Assembly: GCF_016591715.1 (NCBI RefSeq)
Contig: NZ_AP024109.1
Location: forward strand, 5,456,001-5,520,000
Length of the DNA: 64,000 nucleotides
Origin: Mesorhizobium sp. J8
Lineage (GTDB): Bacteria; Pseudomonadota; Alphaproteobacteria; Rhizobiales; Rhizobiaceae
Reading direction: 5' to 3'
Of the stretch, positions 1 through 8,918 are shown piece by piece (within the stretch, counting starts at the first letter, position 1; every line of letters begins with the position of its first letter). The translations under genes and the position numbers were made by a program. The notes beneath the pieces are model-generated. The model searched no databases. It was not told the origin of the DNA and saw only the letters and a list, made by a program, of their open reading frames with translations.

Positions 1-1225
1 GGTCGATATGCATGCGGATATGCGCCGCCTCGGCGGCAGTGTTGGCCAAGGCGATGGCGCGGTCGAAGGCGACGCGCGCCTCCTCGTTGCGGCCAAGCTG
101 CATGAGCAGCCCGCCTCTCAGCCCGAAGAAGTGGAAATAGCCCGAGAGCCGCTCTTCCAGCGGCTCGATCATGGCAAGCGCCGTTTCCGGGCCACGCACC
201 TTGCTGACCGCGACGGCGCGGTTCAGCGTCACCACCGGCGACGGCTGCATCTGCTCCAGCAGGCCGTAGAGCAGGTCGATCTCGGTCCAGTCGGTATCCT
301 CGGCCGTCGCCGCCCGCGCATGCAGCGCCGCGATCGCCGCCTGCACCTGATAGGGGCCGGGCTTGCGGTGGCGCAGCGCCTTGTCGACCAGCGCCAGGCC
401 CTCGTCGATCATCTTGCGACTCCACAGCGAGCGGTCCTGGTCCTCGAGCAGGACGATCTCGCCATGCTCGTCGAAACGCGCCGGCGCCCGCGCATGCTGT
501 AGAAGCATCAACGCCGTTAGCCCCATGATTTCCGGTTCCTGCTGGAACAGCCTGAGCAGGAGCCGGGCAAGCCGTATCGCCTCTTCGCAAAGCGGCGCGC
601 GGGCCGGCGCCTCCCCGCCATTGCTCGAATAGCCCTCGTTGAAGATCAGATAGACCATCGCGGCAACCGCGGCGAGCCGTTCCGAGCGCTCGACCGCGCC
701 CGGCGTCTCGAACGGCACGCCGGCGTCCGCAATGCGCGCCTTGGCGCGGGTGATGCGCTGTTCCATGGCGCTCTCACCAACGAGGAAGGCGCGCGCGATC
801 TGCTTGACGGTGAGGCCGGAGACGATGCGCAGCGCCACCGCGATCTGCTGTGTCGCCGGCAGATCCGGATGGCAGCAGATGAAAAGGAGCCGCAGGATGT
901 CATCGCGATAATGCGCGCCGTCCAGCCGCTCGGCCATGTCGCTCTCGGCATCCTCCAGATCGGACACCTGGTCTTCTTCCGGCATCGGCGCCTGCTTGGC
1001 GCGCTTGCGCACCGCGTCGATGCCGCTGTTGCGGCCGACGAAGATCAGCCAGGCGGCCGGATCGCGCGGCGGCCCGTTCTTGGGCCAGTTCTTGAGCGCC
1101 TTCAGGCACGCCTCCTGGAAAGCCTCTTCCGCGGCGTCGAGGTCGCGGAAGTAGCGCAGCAGCGCGCCCATCGCCTGCGGACGGGCGTTGCTGATTGCGG
1201 TGCTTATCCAGGCGAGATCCGTCAT
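1..1225 (-). CDS. ECF42-type RNA polymerase sigma factor, C-terminal end cut by window edge
   Basis: Reading from the ATG at 1225 the frame stays open to base 1 (408 codons, no stop), so only the extreme C-terminus is missing. The N-terminal half has sigma-2 and sigma-4 regions (FQEACLKALKNWP, then RIVSGLTVKQIARAFLVGESAMEQRITRAK as a helix-turn-helix). It is followed by a long C-terminal extension with LIFNEGYSS and NRAVAVSKVRGPE, typical of the DUF6596/ECF42 group. The family is known to carry this TPR-like extension in place of a classical anti-sigma factor. The start overlaps the stop of the upstream DGPF gene by ATGA, so the two are translationally coupled. Its regulon cannot be read from here. 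Confidence 0.9.
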   Translation of the reverse strand, partial: MTDLAWISTAISNARPQAMGALLRYFRDLDAAEEAFQEACLKALKNWPKNGPPRDPAAWLIFVGRNSGIDAVRKRAKQAPMPEEDQVSDLEDAESDMAERLDGAHYRDDILRLLFICCHPDLPATQQIAVALRIVSGLTVKQIARAFLVGESAMEQRITRAKARIADAGVPFETPGAVERSERLAAVAAMVYLIFNEGYSSNGGEAPARAPLCEEAIRLARLLLRLFQQEPEIMGLTALMLLQHARAPARFDEHGEIVLLEDQDRSLWSRKMIDEGLALVDKALRHRKPGPYQVQAAIAALHARAATAEDTDWTEIDLLYGLLEQMQPSPVVTLNRAVAVSKVRGPETALAMIEPLEERLSGYFHFFGLRGGLLMQLGRNEEARVAFDRAIALANTAAEAAHIRMHID

Positions 1226-1596
1226 ACCGCGACCTTTGTCGGATTGAAGACCGAAACCGGACGGATCTCGTAGGAGCCGCCGCTCGGATTGACCTCGGAG
1301 AGTTCGCGCGCGAACTCGACGGCTTCGTCGAGATCGTTGCATTCGAGCGTGTAGAAGCCGAGGAATTGTTCTTTGGTCTCGGCGAACGGGCCATCGAGCA
1401 CGACCGGCTCGCCCTTGACCTTTCGCAGCGTCGTGGCCGCCGTCGTCGGCAAAAGCCGCGCCACGGGGCCTAGCCGGCCGGCCTTGGCGTATTTGTCCTG
1501 CACGTCGAGGATCTTTGCCATGACCTCGTCGTCCTGTTCCTTGCTCCAGGAGCAGACGACGTCTTCGGAAGCGTAGCAAAGGATGGCATAGAGCAT
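1222..1596 (-). CDS. YCII-related / DGPF-domain protein, ECF42 partner
   Basis: A 124-residue protein beginning MLYAILCYASE, with the diagnostic DGPFAETKEQ segment at about residues 69-78 and a C-terminal EIRPV strand. This is the DGPF family, a ferredoxin-like fold related to YCII. DGPF genes are the standard neighbours of ECF42 sigma factors, and here the two share an ATGA overlap. The biochemical role is not settled; the protein is not a recognisable anti-sigma factor. The residues VVCSWSKEQDDEVM in the N-terminal half are also usual for the family. Confidence 0.9.
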   Translation of the reverse strand: MLYAILCYASEDVVCSWSKEQDDEVMAKILDVQDKYAKAGRLGPVARLLPTTAATTLRKVKGEPVVLDGPFAETKEQFLGFYTLECNDLDEAVEFARELSEVNPSGGSYEIRPVSVFNPTKVAV

Positions 1597-1620
1597 GGTG
1601 TTGTCCTTTTCGTATCAAAG

Positions 1621-1647
1621 GACGCGACACTAGGACCCTTCCCGACA
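1621..1647 (-). promoter_or_regulatory. Candidate ECF42 autoregulatory promoter
   Basis: On the minus strand TGTCGG (1647-1642), a 15-bp spacer and CGCGTC (1626-1621) lie 25 bp before the ATG of the DGPF gene. ECF42 promoters are described as having a TGTCGA-like -35 element, so this fits autoregulation of the sigma/DGPF pair. The sequences are direct; the assignment is inference. Confidence 0.45.
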
Positions 1648-1653
1648 CAAGGT

Positions 1654-1671
1654 CGATAAAAAAATTTATCG
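1654..1671 (-). terminator. Weak hairpin downstream of topoisomerase IB gene
   Basis: A perfect 7-bp inverted repeat, CGATAAA/TTTATCG, around an A/T core lies about 40 bp beyond the stop of the minus-strand topoisomerase gene. It is AT-rich with no strong GC stem, so it is a weak terminator candidate or simply a dyad. Confidence 0.3.
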
Positions 1672-1707
1672 AAGGATCACGGACTTGGCGATCTCCGCGC
1701 CAGCCTG

Positions 1708-2799
1708 TCAGGCGCCATGCGCCTGCAGCCACCTGAGCACCAGCGTTTCTTCCTCGTCGAGGCCCGATATCAGGCGTTTGCGCTTGTTGGCCTCTGCCAT
1801 TTCGTCGAGCAGCCGTCCTTCGCTCCACGCCTCGAAAACCAACGGATGGATGTAGCATCTGCGGCAAACCGCCCGGGTGTTTCCCAACCGCTCGGCGACC
1901 TTGTCGACGACATTGTTGATCACCCGTTTTTGCTGTGTCTTGCTTTCCGGCAACTCGGTCCCGGCAAACAGCGACGCAGCATGGATCGTGCCGCCCCAGG
2001 TGCGGAAGTGCTTTGAGCTGAATTCGGCGCCGGATGCATCACGAATATAGCGGTTGACGTCCTCCGAGCGCACCGGCCGCCGGTCGCCTTCTTCATCGAG
2101 ATACTGAAACAGCTTCTGTCCCGGCAGGTCCTGGGCGCCGCGCACGACCTTGGCTATCCGGCGATCGACCAGCTTCAGCTTCCATTCCTTGCCCGACTTG
2201 CCCTTGAAGGCGAAGCGCAGGCTGGATCCGGTGATTTCGACGTGTCGGTCGCGCAAGGTGGTCAGCCCGAAGCTCTTGTTGTCGCGCGCATAAGCCGCGT
2301 TGCCGATGCGGATCATGGTGTTGTCGAGCAACCAGACCACCGAGGCGACGACACGCTCCAGAGGCAATCCGTGCCGGCGCAAATCGGCATCGATCTGCCG
2401 CCTGAGAGCAGGCAGGCTTTCGGCGAAGGCGACGAGACTTGAATATTTGACGCCGTCGCGTTCCTCGGTCCATTGCGGATGATAACGGTACTGCTTGCGG
2501 CCGCGCTGGTCCCGGCCGGTTGCCTGGATATGCCCGTCCGGATCGGGAGATATCCATACATCCGTCCAGGCCGGCGGGATGACGATCGCCTTGATGCGTG
2601 CAAGCGTCGTTTCGTCAACGGTTCCGCCATCGGCCCGGACATAGGTGAATCCCGCACCCCTCCTCAATCTGCGGATGCCGGGATCCGCATCGCTTACATA
2701 GTTGAGCGACGTGCCTTCGGCCGAAGCGCGGGCGCCGTTCCTTCGGGTTTCCTCGTCCCGCGCCGAACGATCCGATGACAATTGTGAATGCTGCAGCAT
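1708..2799 (-). CDS. Type IB DNA topoisomerase
   Basis: A protein of 363 residues from the ATG at 2799. A longer reading frame exists, but it would run into the upstream glycosyltransferase, and MLQHSQ is the natural start. It shows the bacterial topoisomerase IB pattern: an N-terminal domain ending near GRKQYRYHP, the core VVWLLDNTMIRIGN, FKGKSGKEW, and HFRTWGGT. The catalytic tyrosine sits in CRRCYIHP (about Tyr316), close to the C-terminus. The enzyme relaxes supercoils through a 3'-phosphotyrosyl intermediate without ATP. It follows the glycosyltransferases on the same strand after 64 bp and is probably unrelated to them. Confidence 0.93.
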   Translation of the reverse strand: MLQHSQLSSDRSARDEETRRNGARASAEGTSLNYVSDADPGIRRLRRGAGFTYVRADGGTVDETTLARIKAIVIPPAWTDVWISPDPDGHIQATGRDQRGRKQYRYHPQWTEERDGVKYSSLVAFAESLPALRRQIDADLRRHGLPLERVVASVVWLLDNTMIRIGNAAYARDNKSFGLTTLRDRHVEITGSSLRFAFKGKSGKEWKLKLVDRRIAKVVRGAQDLPGQKLFQYLDEEGDRRPVRSEDVNRYIRDASGAEFSSKHFRTWGGTIHAASLFAGTELPESKTQQKRVINNVVDKVAERLGNTRAVCRRCYIHPLVFEAWSEGRLLDEMAEANKRKRLISGLDEEETLVLRWLQAHGA

Positions 2800-2863
2800 G
2801 CCGGCTCCGCGAAAAGACCCGTAGATAAAGCCGCGCGCCGAAGACTGGTTCCGAACGAGGTTT

Positions 2864-3607
2864 TCAGTCCGGCCGGTGGGCGACGAGGTCAGCCATCCAG
2901 AGCCCGCCGTCGTCGGCATGAGCGGGAAAGTACTCTCGCCCGGCCGGCACGACCTCGAGGACCATTCCCGACTCGTCCGCCAGATAGTCGTAGCCGATCT
3001 GTTGCAGCCGCCGATCGGGATCGAGGCGATTGTAGAGGTCGCGACGCGCCGCCCGCCGCTTGGGCTCGATCATCTTCAAATGATAGAGATTGAGACCGCT
3101 GTCCTTCAGGCTGAAGCCGATGTCCTCGGGAAACCAGGCGCCGTGCAGCTCCTTCGATCGGTAGCGGTCGGGGTGGTAGGCAGCAAAAAGCCTGTGCTGC
3201 ATCTTCTGGCCCCAGGGGCCGTCGACCCTGTAGCTGGCCGGCGTATACATCTCCCGGCAGCGGAATCCCCAGGCGATGCGCCTGGACCCGCTGGTCAACC
3301 GGCCGATCCGGCCGGCGACGGCCTGTTCCAGCCTTTCGTCGGGATCCATGGCCAGAACCCAATCGGCGCCCACCTCATGCGCCGCGGCGATAAGCGCGCG
3401 CCGCCTCTGCGGCTCGCTGGTGAAAAGCCCCTCCGCGGCGCGGTCGTCATAGGCGATCCAGCCGTCGACGACAGGAGCGAGGTTGGCGATGAGGTCGGGC
3501 ACGAGATGCTGATCGTAGCGATAGCTGAAGACAGCGACGATCTTGCGCCGCGACCAAAGCCATCGGCCACGCCGCCGGCGCTGCGGCTTCATCTCGACGG
3601 TGATCAT
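2864..3607 (-). CDS. Glycosyltransferase family 2-like protein
   Basis: A 247-residue protein from the ATG at 3607, which overlaps the stop of the preceding glycosyltransferase by ATGA. It has a nucleotide-sugar-binding type N-terminus (KIVAVFSYRYDQH) and an ADWVLAMDPDERLE segment at about residues 83-96 in place of a classical DXD. This acidic cluster in a GT-A-like fold suggests a family-2-like transferase. The C-terminal part includes LYHLKMIEPKRR and YDYLADESG. No membrane segment is evident. Substrate unknown; the three-gene run suggests surface or exopolysaccharide decoration. Confidence 0.7.
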   Translation of the reverse strand: MITVEMKPQRRRRGRWLWSRRKIVAVFSYRYDQHLVPDLIANLAPVVDGWIAYDDRAAEGLFTSEPQRRRALIAAAHEVGADWVLAMDPDERLEQAVAGRIGRLTSGSRRIAWGFRCREMYTPASYRVDGPWGQKMQHRLFAAYHPDRYRSKELHGAWFPEDIGFSLKDSGLNLYHLKMIEPKRRAARRDLYNRLDPDRRLQQIGYDYLADESGMVLEVVPAGREYFPAHADDGGLWMADLVAHRPD

Positions 3608-4476
3608 CGCCTGTCTTCCGCCGCATTGCCATGCCGGGCGCCGACCGATGCGCCGAGCGATTTGGCGAACAATGCCAGCCACACGATCGGCATCGACAGC
3701 CTTGCGAAGGTCCTGTCCTTGCCGGACAACCCCTCCGTAATCAGCTTGCCGACATTGCGACGGTCGCGGAACACCTTGCGGAATGGACGTATGGGTTCTC
3801 CGGTTTCGAGGGACCGGAGATAAGCGCCGTAGCGGCGCCCGCGGCGATACTGGTCGGCAAGCAAGCCGAGCAGGCGCGTCTCGTTGCGATGGATGGTCAG
3901 AACCCTCGGTTCCCAGACCGGCCGCAAAGCCTCCGGCAGCCTGGCCATGAATTCGGTATCTTCTCCGGTCGTCAGCCGCTCGTCGAACGCTCCATATCGA
4001 TCGAACAGCGTCCTGTCGAACGAAACGCCGTAACACTGCGCCTTCCCGGCCGGAAGACCGGGCAGGCGTCGCATATAGGTGACGAGATGCGCCGCGCAGG
4101 CAACCAGACTGCGCGGATGGCTGTTGAGGACGGCACTCGCCACAGCCGCCTCGCCTTCCCGGTGACGCCGCAGCCGAATTTCGGCCCATCCCGCACAGGC
4201 CAGGCAATCATCGGCGAGAAAGGCGACGAACGGAGCCTGCGTTGCGGCAATGCCGCGATTTCGCGCGGCGCCGGCAAACAGACGCTCTTCGACATCGATC
4301 ACTGGTACCTCGATGCCGCAATCGGCAAGCAGCGCCTTGGCGCTGCCGCCGCCGGAATTCACCACCACGATCTCGAGCGGAACGTTCTGGTCGAGCACCG
4401 ACCTTACCGCGGCCGCCAGTGAGGCGGGCGCCCGGAAACCAATCACCACGACCGCAAGATCCGTCCTACCGGCCAT
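3604..4476 (-). CDS. Glycosyltransferase family 2 protein
   Basis: A protein of 290 residues from the ATG at 4476, sharing one base with the stop of the preceding gene (TGATG). The N-terminus, AVVVIGFRAPASLAAAVRSVL then LEIVVVNSGG, is the nucleotide-binding strand-loop of GT2 enzymes. FLADDCLA at about residues 90-97 is the likely DXD-type metal site. The segment DERLTTGEDTEFMARL matches the acceptor-side ED motif. The C-terminus has a hydrophobic stretch (LSMPIVWLALFAKSLGA) that may anchor it to the membrane. Tight coupling with both flanking transferase genes points to one pathway; sugar and acceptor are unknown. Confidence 0.82.
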   Translation of the reverse strand: MAGRTDLAVVVIGFRAPASLAAAVRSVLDQNVPLEIVVVNSGGGSAKALLADCGIEVPVIDVEERLFAGAARNRGIAATQAPFVAFLADDCLACAGWAEIRLRRHREGEAAVASAVLNSHPRSLVACAAHLVTYMRRLPGLPAGKAQCYGVSFDRTLFDRYGAFDERLTTGEDTEFMARLPEALRPVWEPRVLTIHRNETRLLGLLADQYRRGRRYGAYLRSLETGEPIRPFRKVFRDRRNVGKLITEGLSGKDRTFARLSMPIVWLALFAKSLGASVGARHGNAAEDRR

Positions 4477-5450
4477 CAGGCGCGTTGCAGTTGGACGGCC
4501 GGCGCCGAGAATCGGCGCCTGAGCGCGATCTTCAGCCGATAGCGCATGCAGCGCCAGGCATCCGCGCCCGCCCGTGGCGCGGCTTCGGCGACGCCGAGGA
4601 ATCTTGCCGCCGTCTCGAAATCGCCGCGCGCATAGTGAACGCGCGCGATCTTCAAAGCCACGAGGCCTTCCCTGGTCTTGAGCGACTGCTCCGCGATGCC
4701 GCTGGACCGAAGCCGGCGCAGCGCCAGCCGCCATTCGAGAAAGCGCGCGGCAGGCCTGACGGTGAAACGATCGTCGGAGCGCTCCGCCGACACGAAATAG
4801 ATGAAGATCGGTCGTGTCAGGACTGCTAGCGAGGCTTTGGCCATCAGGCGCGCCCAAAACAGCGTGTCCTCGTCATAGCCGAGCCCGGTCGGGAACCTCG
4901 TGTCGCCGACAAGCCGCCGCGACACCAGCGCGCTGCCGACGGCGATCGACCGTATCCGCCCTTCGAGATAGGCGCAGGCGTTGGCTGGTGCGCTTGCCGT
5001 GTAGCCGCCCGGCAGCTTGGTCGACCGTTCCTCGCCGTCGACCTGTCGGCAGTAGGCGCCGACCACCATGTCGGCGCCAGGATCCGCTTCGGCCTTGGCC
5101 AGCAGCGCGCGCAGGCCGCCTTCCAGGTGAATGTCGTCGGCATCAATCAGATATATCCAGGGAAAACGAGCTTCCTCCAGTGCTCGATTCCTGGAACCAC
5201 CGGCGTCACGACAGCTTGATTTGATGACGCGCAACGGCAAGGCAAGCCGCAACGCCGCCTCCGTAGCGACGGCCGCAGTGGCGTCGGACGATGAATCGTC
5301 GACCAGCAGCACCTCGCCGATAGCTTCTCTTTCCGACACCAGCGAAGCGAGCGTCCGGACAATCGTCCGGGCCGCATCATGTGCCGGTATGATGACGCTT
5401 ACCGCTTCCAAATCCGCCTCCGCGCCGCTATCTGATCCGAGAGCAGCCAA
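4476..5450 (-). CDS. Glycosyltransferase family 2 protein
   Basis: A protein of 324 residues and first gene of a three-transferase operon. The classical GT2 order is clear: AVSVIIPAHDAARTI at the N-terminus, VLLVDDSSSDAT, SRNRALEEA, and YLIDADDIH as the DXD metal-binding site at about residues 98-106, then LGYDEDTLFWARL on the acceptor side. The assigned start is TTG at 5450; no good ATG precedes the first beta strand and the ribosome-binding site is weak, so the exact start is uncertain. The C-terminal 80 residues are helical and basic, with no obvious transmembrane segment. Confidence 0.83.
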   Translation of the reverse strand: MAALGSDSGAEADLEAVSVIIPAHDAARTIVRTLASLVSEREAIGEVLLVDDSSSDATAAVATEAALRLALPLRVIKSSCRDAGGSRNRALEEARFPWIYLIDADDIHLEGGLRALLAKAEADPGADMVVGAYCRQVDGEERSTKLPGGYTASAPANACAYLEGRIRSIAVGSALVSRRLVGDTRFPTGLGYDEDTLFWARLMAKASLAVLTRPIFIYFVSAERSDDRFTVRPAARFLEWRLALRRLRSSGIAEQSLKTREGLVALKIARVHYARGDFETAARFLGVAEAAPRAGADAWRCMRYRLKIALRRRFSAPAVQLQRA

Positions 5451-5516
5451 ACCCCGATGCTCAAGATACCGGGGACACCTGTCCTTGAGAAGCGTCCGCA
5501 GGTGACCGGCTTGCTG

Positions 5517-6401
5517 TCACACTTTTTCGACCGCGACCGGAATGACGTCGACGGCCTGCTCGCCGACTTGGCCGCCTGTCGTCTTCAGCACGCCGACGAT
5601 TGGCGCAACGTCGGAATAGTCGCGGCCGTAGCCGACCGTGATATGGTCGTTGCTCGCCCGCATGCCGTTGGTCGGGTCGAACTCCTGCCAGCCGGCATCG
5701 CGCCCGCACCAGGCCTTGACCCAGGCATGCATGGCATCCGCGCCTTCGAGCCGAGGCTTGCCCTTGGGCGGGATCGTGCGCAGGAAACCGCTGACGTAGC
5801 CGGCCGGAATGCCAAGCCCACGCAGGCCGGCGATCATGATATGCGAGAAATCCTGGCAGACCCCGCGCTTCAGCGCAAAGGCGTCGCCGGCCCGCGTCTG
5901 CACCGTCGTCGCCTTGCCGTCATAGGTGAAATCGCGATGGATACGGTTGCAGAGATCGACCGCCGTGGCCACCGCCGAGCCGGCAAGGCTCTCTCGCGCA
6001 TAGGCGGTGATCGCCGCATCGATGCCGACATGATCGCTGGCTGCAAGGAAATGATGCGGTGCGGACGGCGATAGCGACCGCACCAGTTCGAGCTCCGCCC
6101 TCAACCCGCCGATGTCGGGCGAGACATCGAGGCCTGGATCCGGCCGTGAGACCGAAACGCGCGCGCTCATCCGGATGTCGAGCGTCTCATGCGCGTCGCG
6201 AAAGGCGATCGAGGTGACATTGTTGCCGAAGAAATCGGAAAAATCGGCACGTTCGGCCGGCGGCGGCTGGAAGGACAATGAGGCGGCGATCACGCGCTGC
6301 ACTCCGGCGATCGTCTGCGGCATCACGCGCACCTGGTGCCGTCCGCCGCCCGCGGCGGCGGCATAGTCGTAATGCAGATGGAGTTTGATGTCGTAGAGCA
6401 T
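5517..6401 (-). CDS. Transglutaminase-like cysteine protein (N-terminal beta domain plus core)
   Basis: A protein of 294 residues. An N-terminal Bact_transglu_N-type beta domain (MLYDIKLHLHYDY, QRVIAASLSFQPPP) is followed by a transglutaminase/protease core with Cys182 in KRGVCQDFSHI, His225 in DAMHAWVKAW and Asp242 in QEFDPTNG, a complete triad. There is no signal peptide, so it should act in the cytoplasm. It is the last gene of the ATP-grasp/alpha-E/DUF2126 cluster on the minus strand. An intergenic repeat separates it from the ATP-grasp gene and ends four bases before its ATG, leaving no good Shine-Dalgarno sequence. The family is proposed to cleave or form amide bonds on the product of the neighbouring ligases; no substrate is known. 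Confidence 0.88.
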   Translation of the reverse strand: MLYDIKLHLHYDYAAAAGGGRHQVRVMPQTIAGVQRVIAASLSFQPPPAERADFSDFFGNNVTSIAFRDAHETLDIRMSARVSVSRPDPGLDVSPDIGGLRAELELVRSLSPSAPHHFLAASDHVGIDAAITAYARESLAGSAVATAVDLCNRIHRDFTYDGKATTVQTRAGDAFALKRGVCQDFSHIMIAGLRGLGIPAGYVSGFLRTIPPKGKPRLEGADAMHAWVKAWCGRDAGWQEFDPTNGMRASNDHITVGYGRDYSDVAPIVGVLKTTGGQVGEQAVDVIPVAVEKV

Positions 6402-6404
6402 TAA

Positions 6405-6500
6405 GGCAATTCCAGCGAAAGCGCGCGGCGGCTTTGCGTCCGGAATTGCGCAAAAACAAAGAGATAGAGCATGGACGCGATCCTTTTCGCTGGAAGTGCT
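6405..6500 (-). repeat. Rhizobial intergenic palindromic repeat, copy 1
   Basis: On the minus strand, bases 6449-6406 read GCAATTCCGGACGCAAAG... to CTGGAATTGC, with imperfectly complementary ends. Further out, TTCCAGCGAAA (6410-6420) is exactly complementary to TTTCGCTGGAA (6485-6495), so the whole 95 bp can fold. The core matches the element at 45936-45978 over about 43 bp with few differences. It fills nearly the whole gap between the ATP-grasp/alpha-E gene and the transglutaminase gene. Confidence 0.75.
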
Positions 6501-8912
6501 CTAACCGAAATAGGCCCGGGCAAGGCTGTTGTAGAGATCGCCGATCTGGCCGGCGAGGTCGTCGAGCACTTGGGCGCTCATGTCGGACGGCTCCATGACG
6601 GCGATTGCCGTATTGAGCTGCAGGATTTCCTTGGCGGCGGGCGACATATGCCCCTCGCCGCCGACCGAAGGCAGCATGCCGATCTCGGCCTTCAGCCGCT
6701 CGAGCTGGAACAGGATGGAGCGCGGATTGAGCGGGTCGAGCGCGAGCAGGTCGATCACCGTGCGCCGCCCGGCCTGCACCGGATATTGCCGGCGATGGGT
6801 CATGACGCTGTCGCCGATCTCCAGCATCATGTCGAGCGCGCCCTCGGGCGCGCCTGCCTTTGTCAGCCGGGCCAGCGTGCGGGCAGTCTGGATGCCGCGC
6901 TCCAGCCTCCGGCCGATCTCCAGAAAGCGCCAGCCGGTGAAGCGATACATGTTCTCATGCAGCAGGCCTGAAAAGCCGGCGAGCTTGCGCAGCATCACCG
7001 TCATTGCCCGCGTCGCATCGTCTCCGGGCGCGACCGTCTCGGCGAATTTGTGGATGGTCTTCGACAGATCCTTCAGCGCCAGCCAGCCATCGGGAGAGAA
7101 ACGGTCGCGAATCTGGCCGGCACTGTAGACCGCGCTGTCCAGGGTGCCGATCAGCCCCCGGGGTATCGCCGTTTCGACCTCGATGCCGAACGGTTCCAGA
7201 TAGTCCCTGATATCGGCAAGCAACGGCATATCCGGATCGGACGTCTCGGCAAGCCGCACGTGATAGGCGCGCAGCACGCGCACCGTGTCTTCGGAGCGCT
7301 CGATATAGCGCCCGAGCCAGGTCAGGTTCTCCGCCGCGCGGCTGGGCAGGCTGCCCGGCATGGTGCGGGTGAAGCCGTCTTGCTCCTGCGGCAGCAGCGT
7401 CTCGCGCTCGACCGGCCGGTCGCTGACCACCCAGACATCCGCCGCCTGGCCGCCGCGCTGCATGGCGATCGCCGTCGGGTCGAGCGAGAAGCCGACGCGC
7501 GCGAAGCCGCCGGGCATCACCGCCCAGCCTTCCGGCGTGCGCGCCAGATAGACACGCAGGCTGGCGGGCCGAGGCTCGAGCACGCCCCCGACGAACACCG
7601 GCGTGGTCGACAGCGTCACCGCTTCCTGGCCGACGAAACCCGCGCCGTCCGCCTCGATGCGACCGACGAGCTCGGCTCGCTCTCCGGCCGAAAGGAACGA
7701 TCCGAGCCGGGTCGCGCCGTCGTCCTCGAAGGCGAGTCGGGTCGACAGGGCCGGGCCGATCACCATGCGGTCGATATTGGCGAGCACATGGGCGCGCTCG
7801 GCCTCCTGACCGCACCACCACGTGGCGATGCTCGGCAGCTTGAGATCGTCGCCTTGCAGTTCCCGCGCGATCCTGGGCAGGAACGACAGCAAGGCCCGTG
7901 TCTCGATCAGGCCGGAGCCAAGCGCGTTGACCGCCGAGACCGTGCCGCGCCTGATTGCCTCGACCAGGCCCGGCGTGCCGATTTGCGAGTCCGGTCTCAA
8001 CTCCAGCGGATCGGCGAAGGCGGCGTCGAGCCGTCGCCACAAGACGCCGATCGGCATCAGGCCGGAAACCGTGCGCACCATCAGCCTGCCGCCGGAAACG
8101 GTCAGGTCTTCGCCCTCGAGCAGCATGATGCCGAGATAGCGGGCGATGTAGGCGTGCTCGTAATAGGTTTCGTTGAGCGGCCCCGGCGTCAGGATGGCGA
8201 CACGCCCGCCGGATTCCTTGGCCATGCCGTTCAGCGCGTCGCGGAATCGGCGGAAGAAGCCGGCGAGCCGATGCACATGCATCTCGCCATAGACGTCCGA
8301 CAGCGCGCGCGTGGTGGCGACGCGGTTCTCCAGCGCGAAGCCGGCGCCGGACGGCGCCTGCGCACGATCGCCCAGCACCCACCAGCGCCCGTCCGGGCCA
8401 CGGCCGAGCTCGAAGGCGACCATGTGCAGGAAATGCCCGCTGGCCGGCCTGGCGCCGGCGACGGGGCGCAGATATTCCGGGCTCGCCGCGATCAGCCCGG
8501 CCGGCAGGATGCCCTTCTCGATCAGCCGGTTCGGCCCATAGATGTCGGCCAGGAGCGCCTCGAACAGATCGGCGCGCTGGGTGAGTCCTGCGCTGATCTC
8601 GGCCCATTCCTTCTCGTCGATCAGCAGCGGAACATGCGCAAGCGGCCATTCCCGCTCATTGGCGCCGGCTTGCTCATAGACGCGGTAATAGACGCCGGCA
8701 TCGCGCAGATATTGGTCGGCGCGGGCGAACCGTTGGCCCAGCCGCTCAGCCCCCAGTTCGTCGAGCGCGTCGATGAAGAAGCGCCAGGCCGGACGCGGAC
8801 TGCCCGACGCGTCGACCATCTCGTCGGCGACACCTTCGATCGGCCGGTAGCGTTCCAGCAGGCCCTGCGCCCGCGGCCTGCCGCCCGCCCATCTCTGATT
8901 CCCCTTGGCCAT
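6501..8912 (-). CDS. Circularly permuted ATP-grasp domain fused to alpha-E domain
   Basis: A protein of 803 residues. The N-terminal 470 or so residues are a circularly permuted ATP-grasp type 2 (COG2308/DUF404-DUF407): LADIYGPNRLIEKG, ILTPGPLNETYYEHAYIA, LLEGEDLTVSGG, ATWWCGQ and VFVGGVLEPRPASLRVY are all family landmarks. The C-terminal 300 residues, beginning near SRAAENLTWLGRYIERSED, are the all-helical alpha-E domain (COG2307/DUF403), often a separate gene. It lies six bases downstream of the transglutaminase-DUF2126 gene, clearly in one operon. ATP-grasp proteins of this group are predicted amide- or peptide-bond-forming ligases; the product is not known. Confidence 0.92.
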   Translation of the reverse strand: MAKGNQRWAGGRPRAQGLLERYRPIEGVADEMVDASGSPRPAWRFFIDALDELGAERLGQRFARADQYLRDAGVYYRVYEQAGANEREWPLAHVPLLIDEKEWAEISAGLTQRADLFEALLADIYGPNRLIEKGILPAGLIAASPEYLRPVAGARPASGHFLHMVAFELGRGPDGRWWVLGDRAQAPSGAGFALENRVATTRALSDVYGEMHVHRLAGFFRRFRDALNGMAKESGGRVAILTPGPLNETYYEHAYIARYLGIMLLEGEDLTVSGGRLMVRTVSGLMPIGVLWRRLDAAFADPLELRPDSQIGTPGLVEAIRRGTVSAVNALGSGLIETRALLSFLPRIARELQGDDLKLPSIATWWCGQEAERAHVLANIDRMVIGPALSTRLAFEDDGATRLGSFLSAGERAELVGRIEADGAGFVGQEAVTLSTTPVFVGGVLEPRPASLRVYLARTPEGWAVMPGGFARVGFSLDPTAIAMQRGGQAADVWVVSDRPVERETLLPQEQDGFTRTMPGSLPSRAAENLTWLGRYIERSEDTVRVLRAYHVRLAETSDPDMPLLADIRDYLEPFGIEVETAIPRGLIGTLDSAVYSAGQIRDRFSPDGWLALKDLSKTIHKFAETVAPGDDATRAMTVMLRKLAGFSGLLHENMYRFTGWRFLEIGRRLERGIQTARTLARLTKAGAPEGALDMMLEIGDSVMTHRRQYPVQAGRRTVIDLLALDPLNPRSILFQLERLKAEIGMLPSVGGEGHMSPAAKEILQLNTAIAVMEPSDMSAQVLDDLAGQIGDLYNSLARAYFG

Positions 8913-8918
8913 TGTCGA

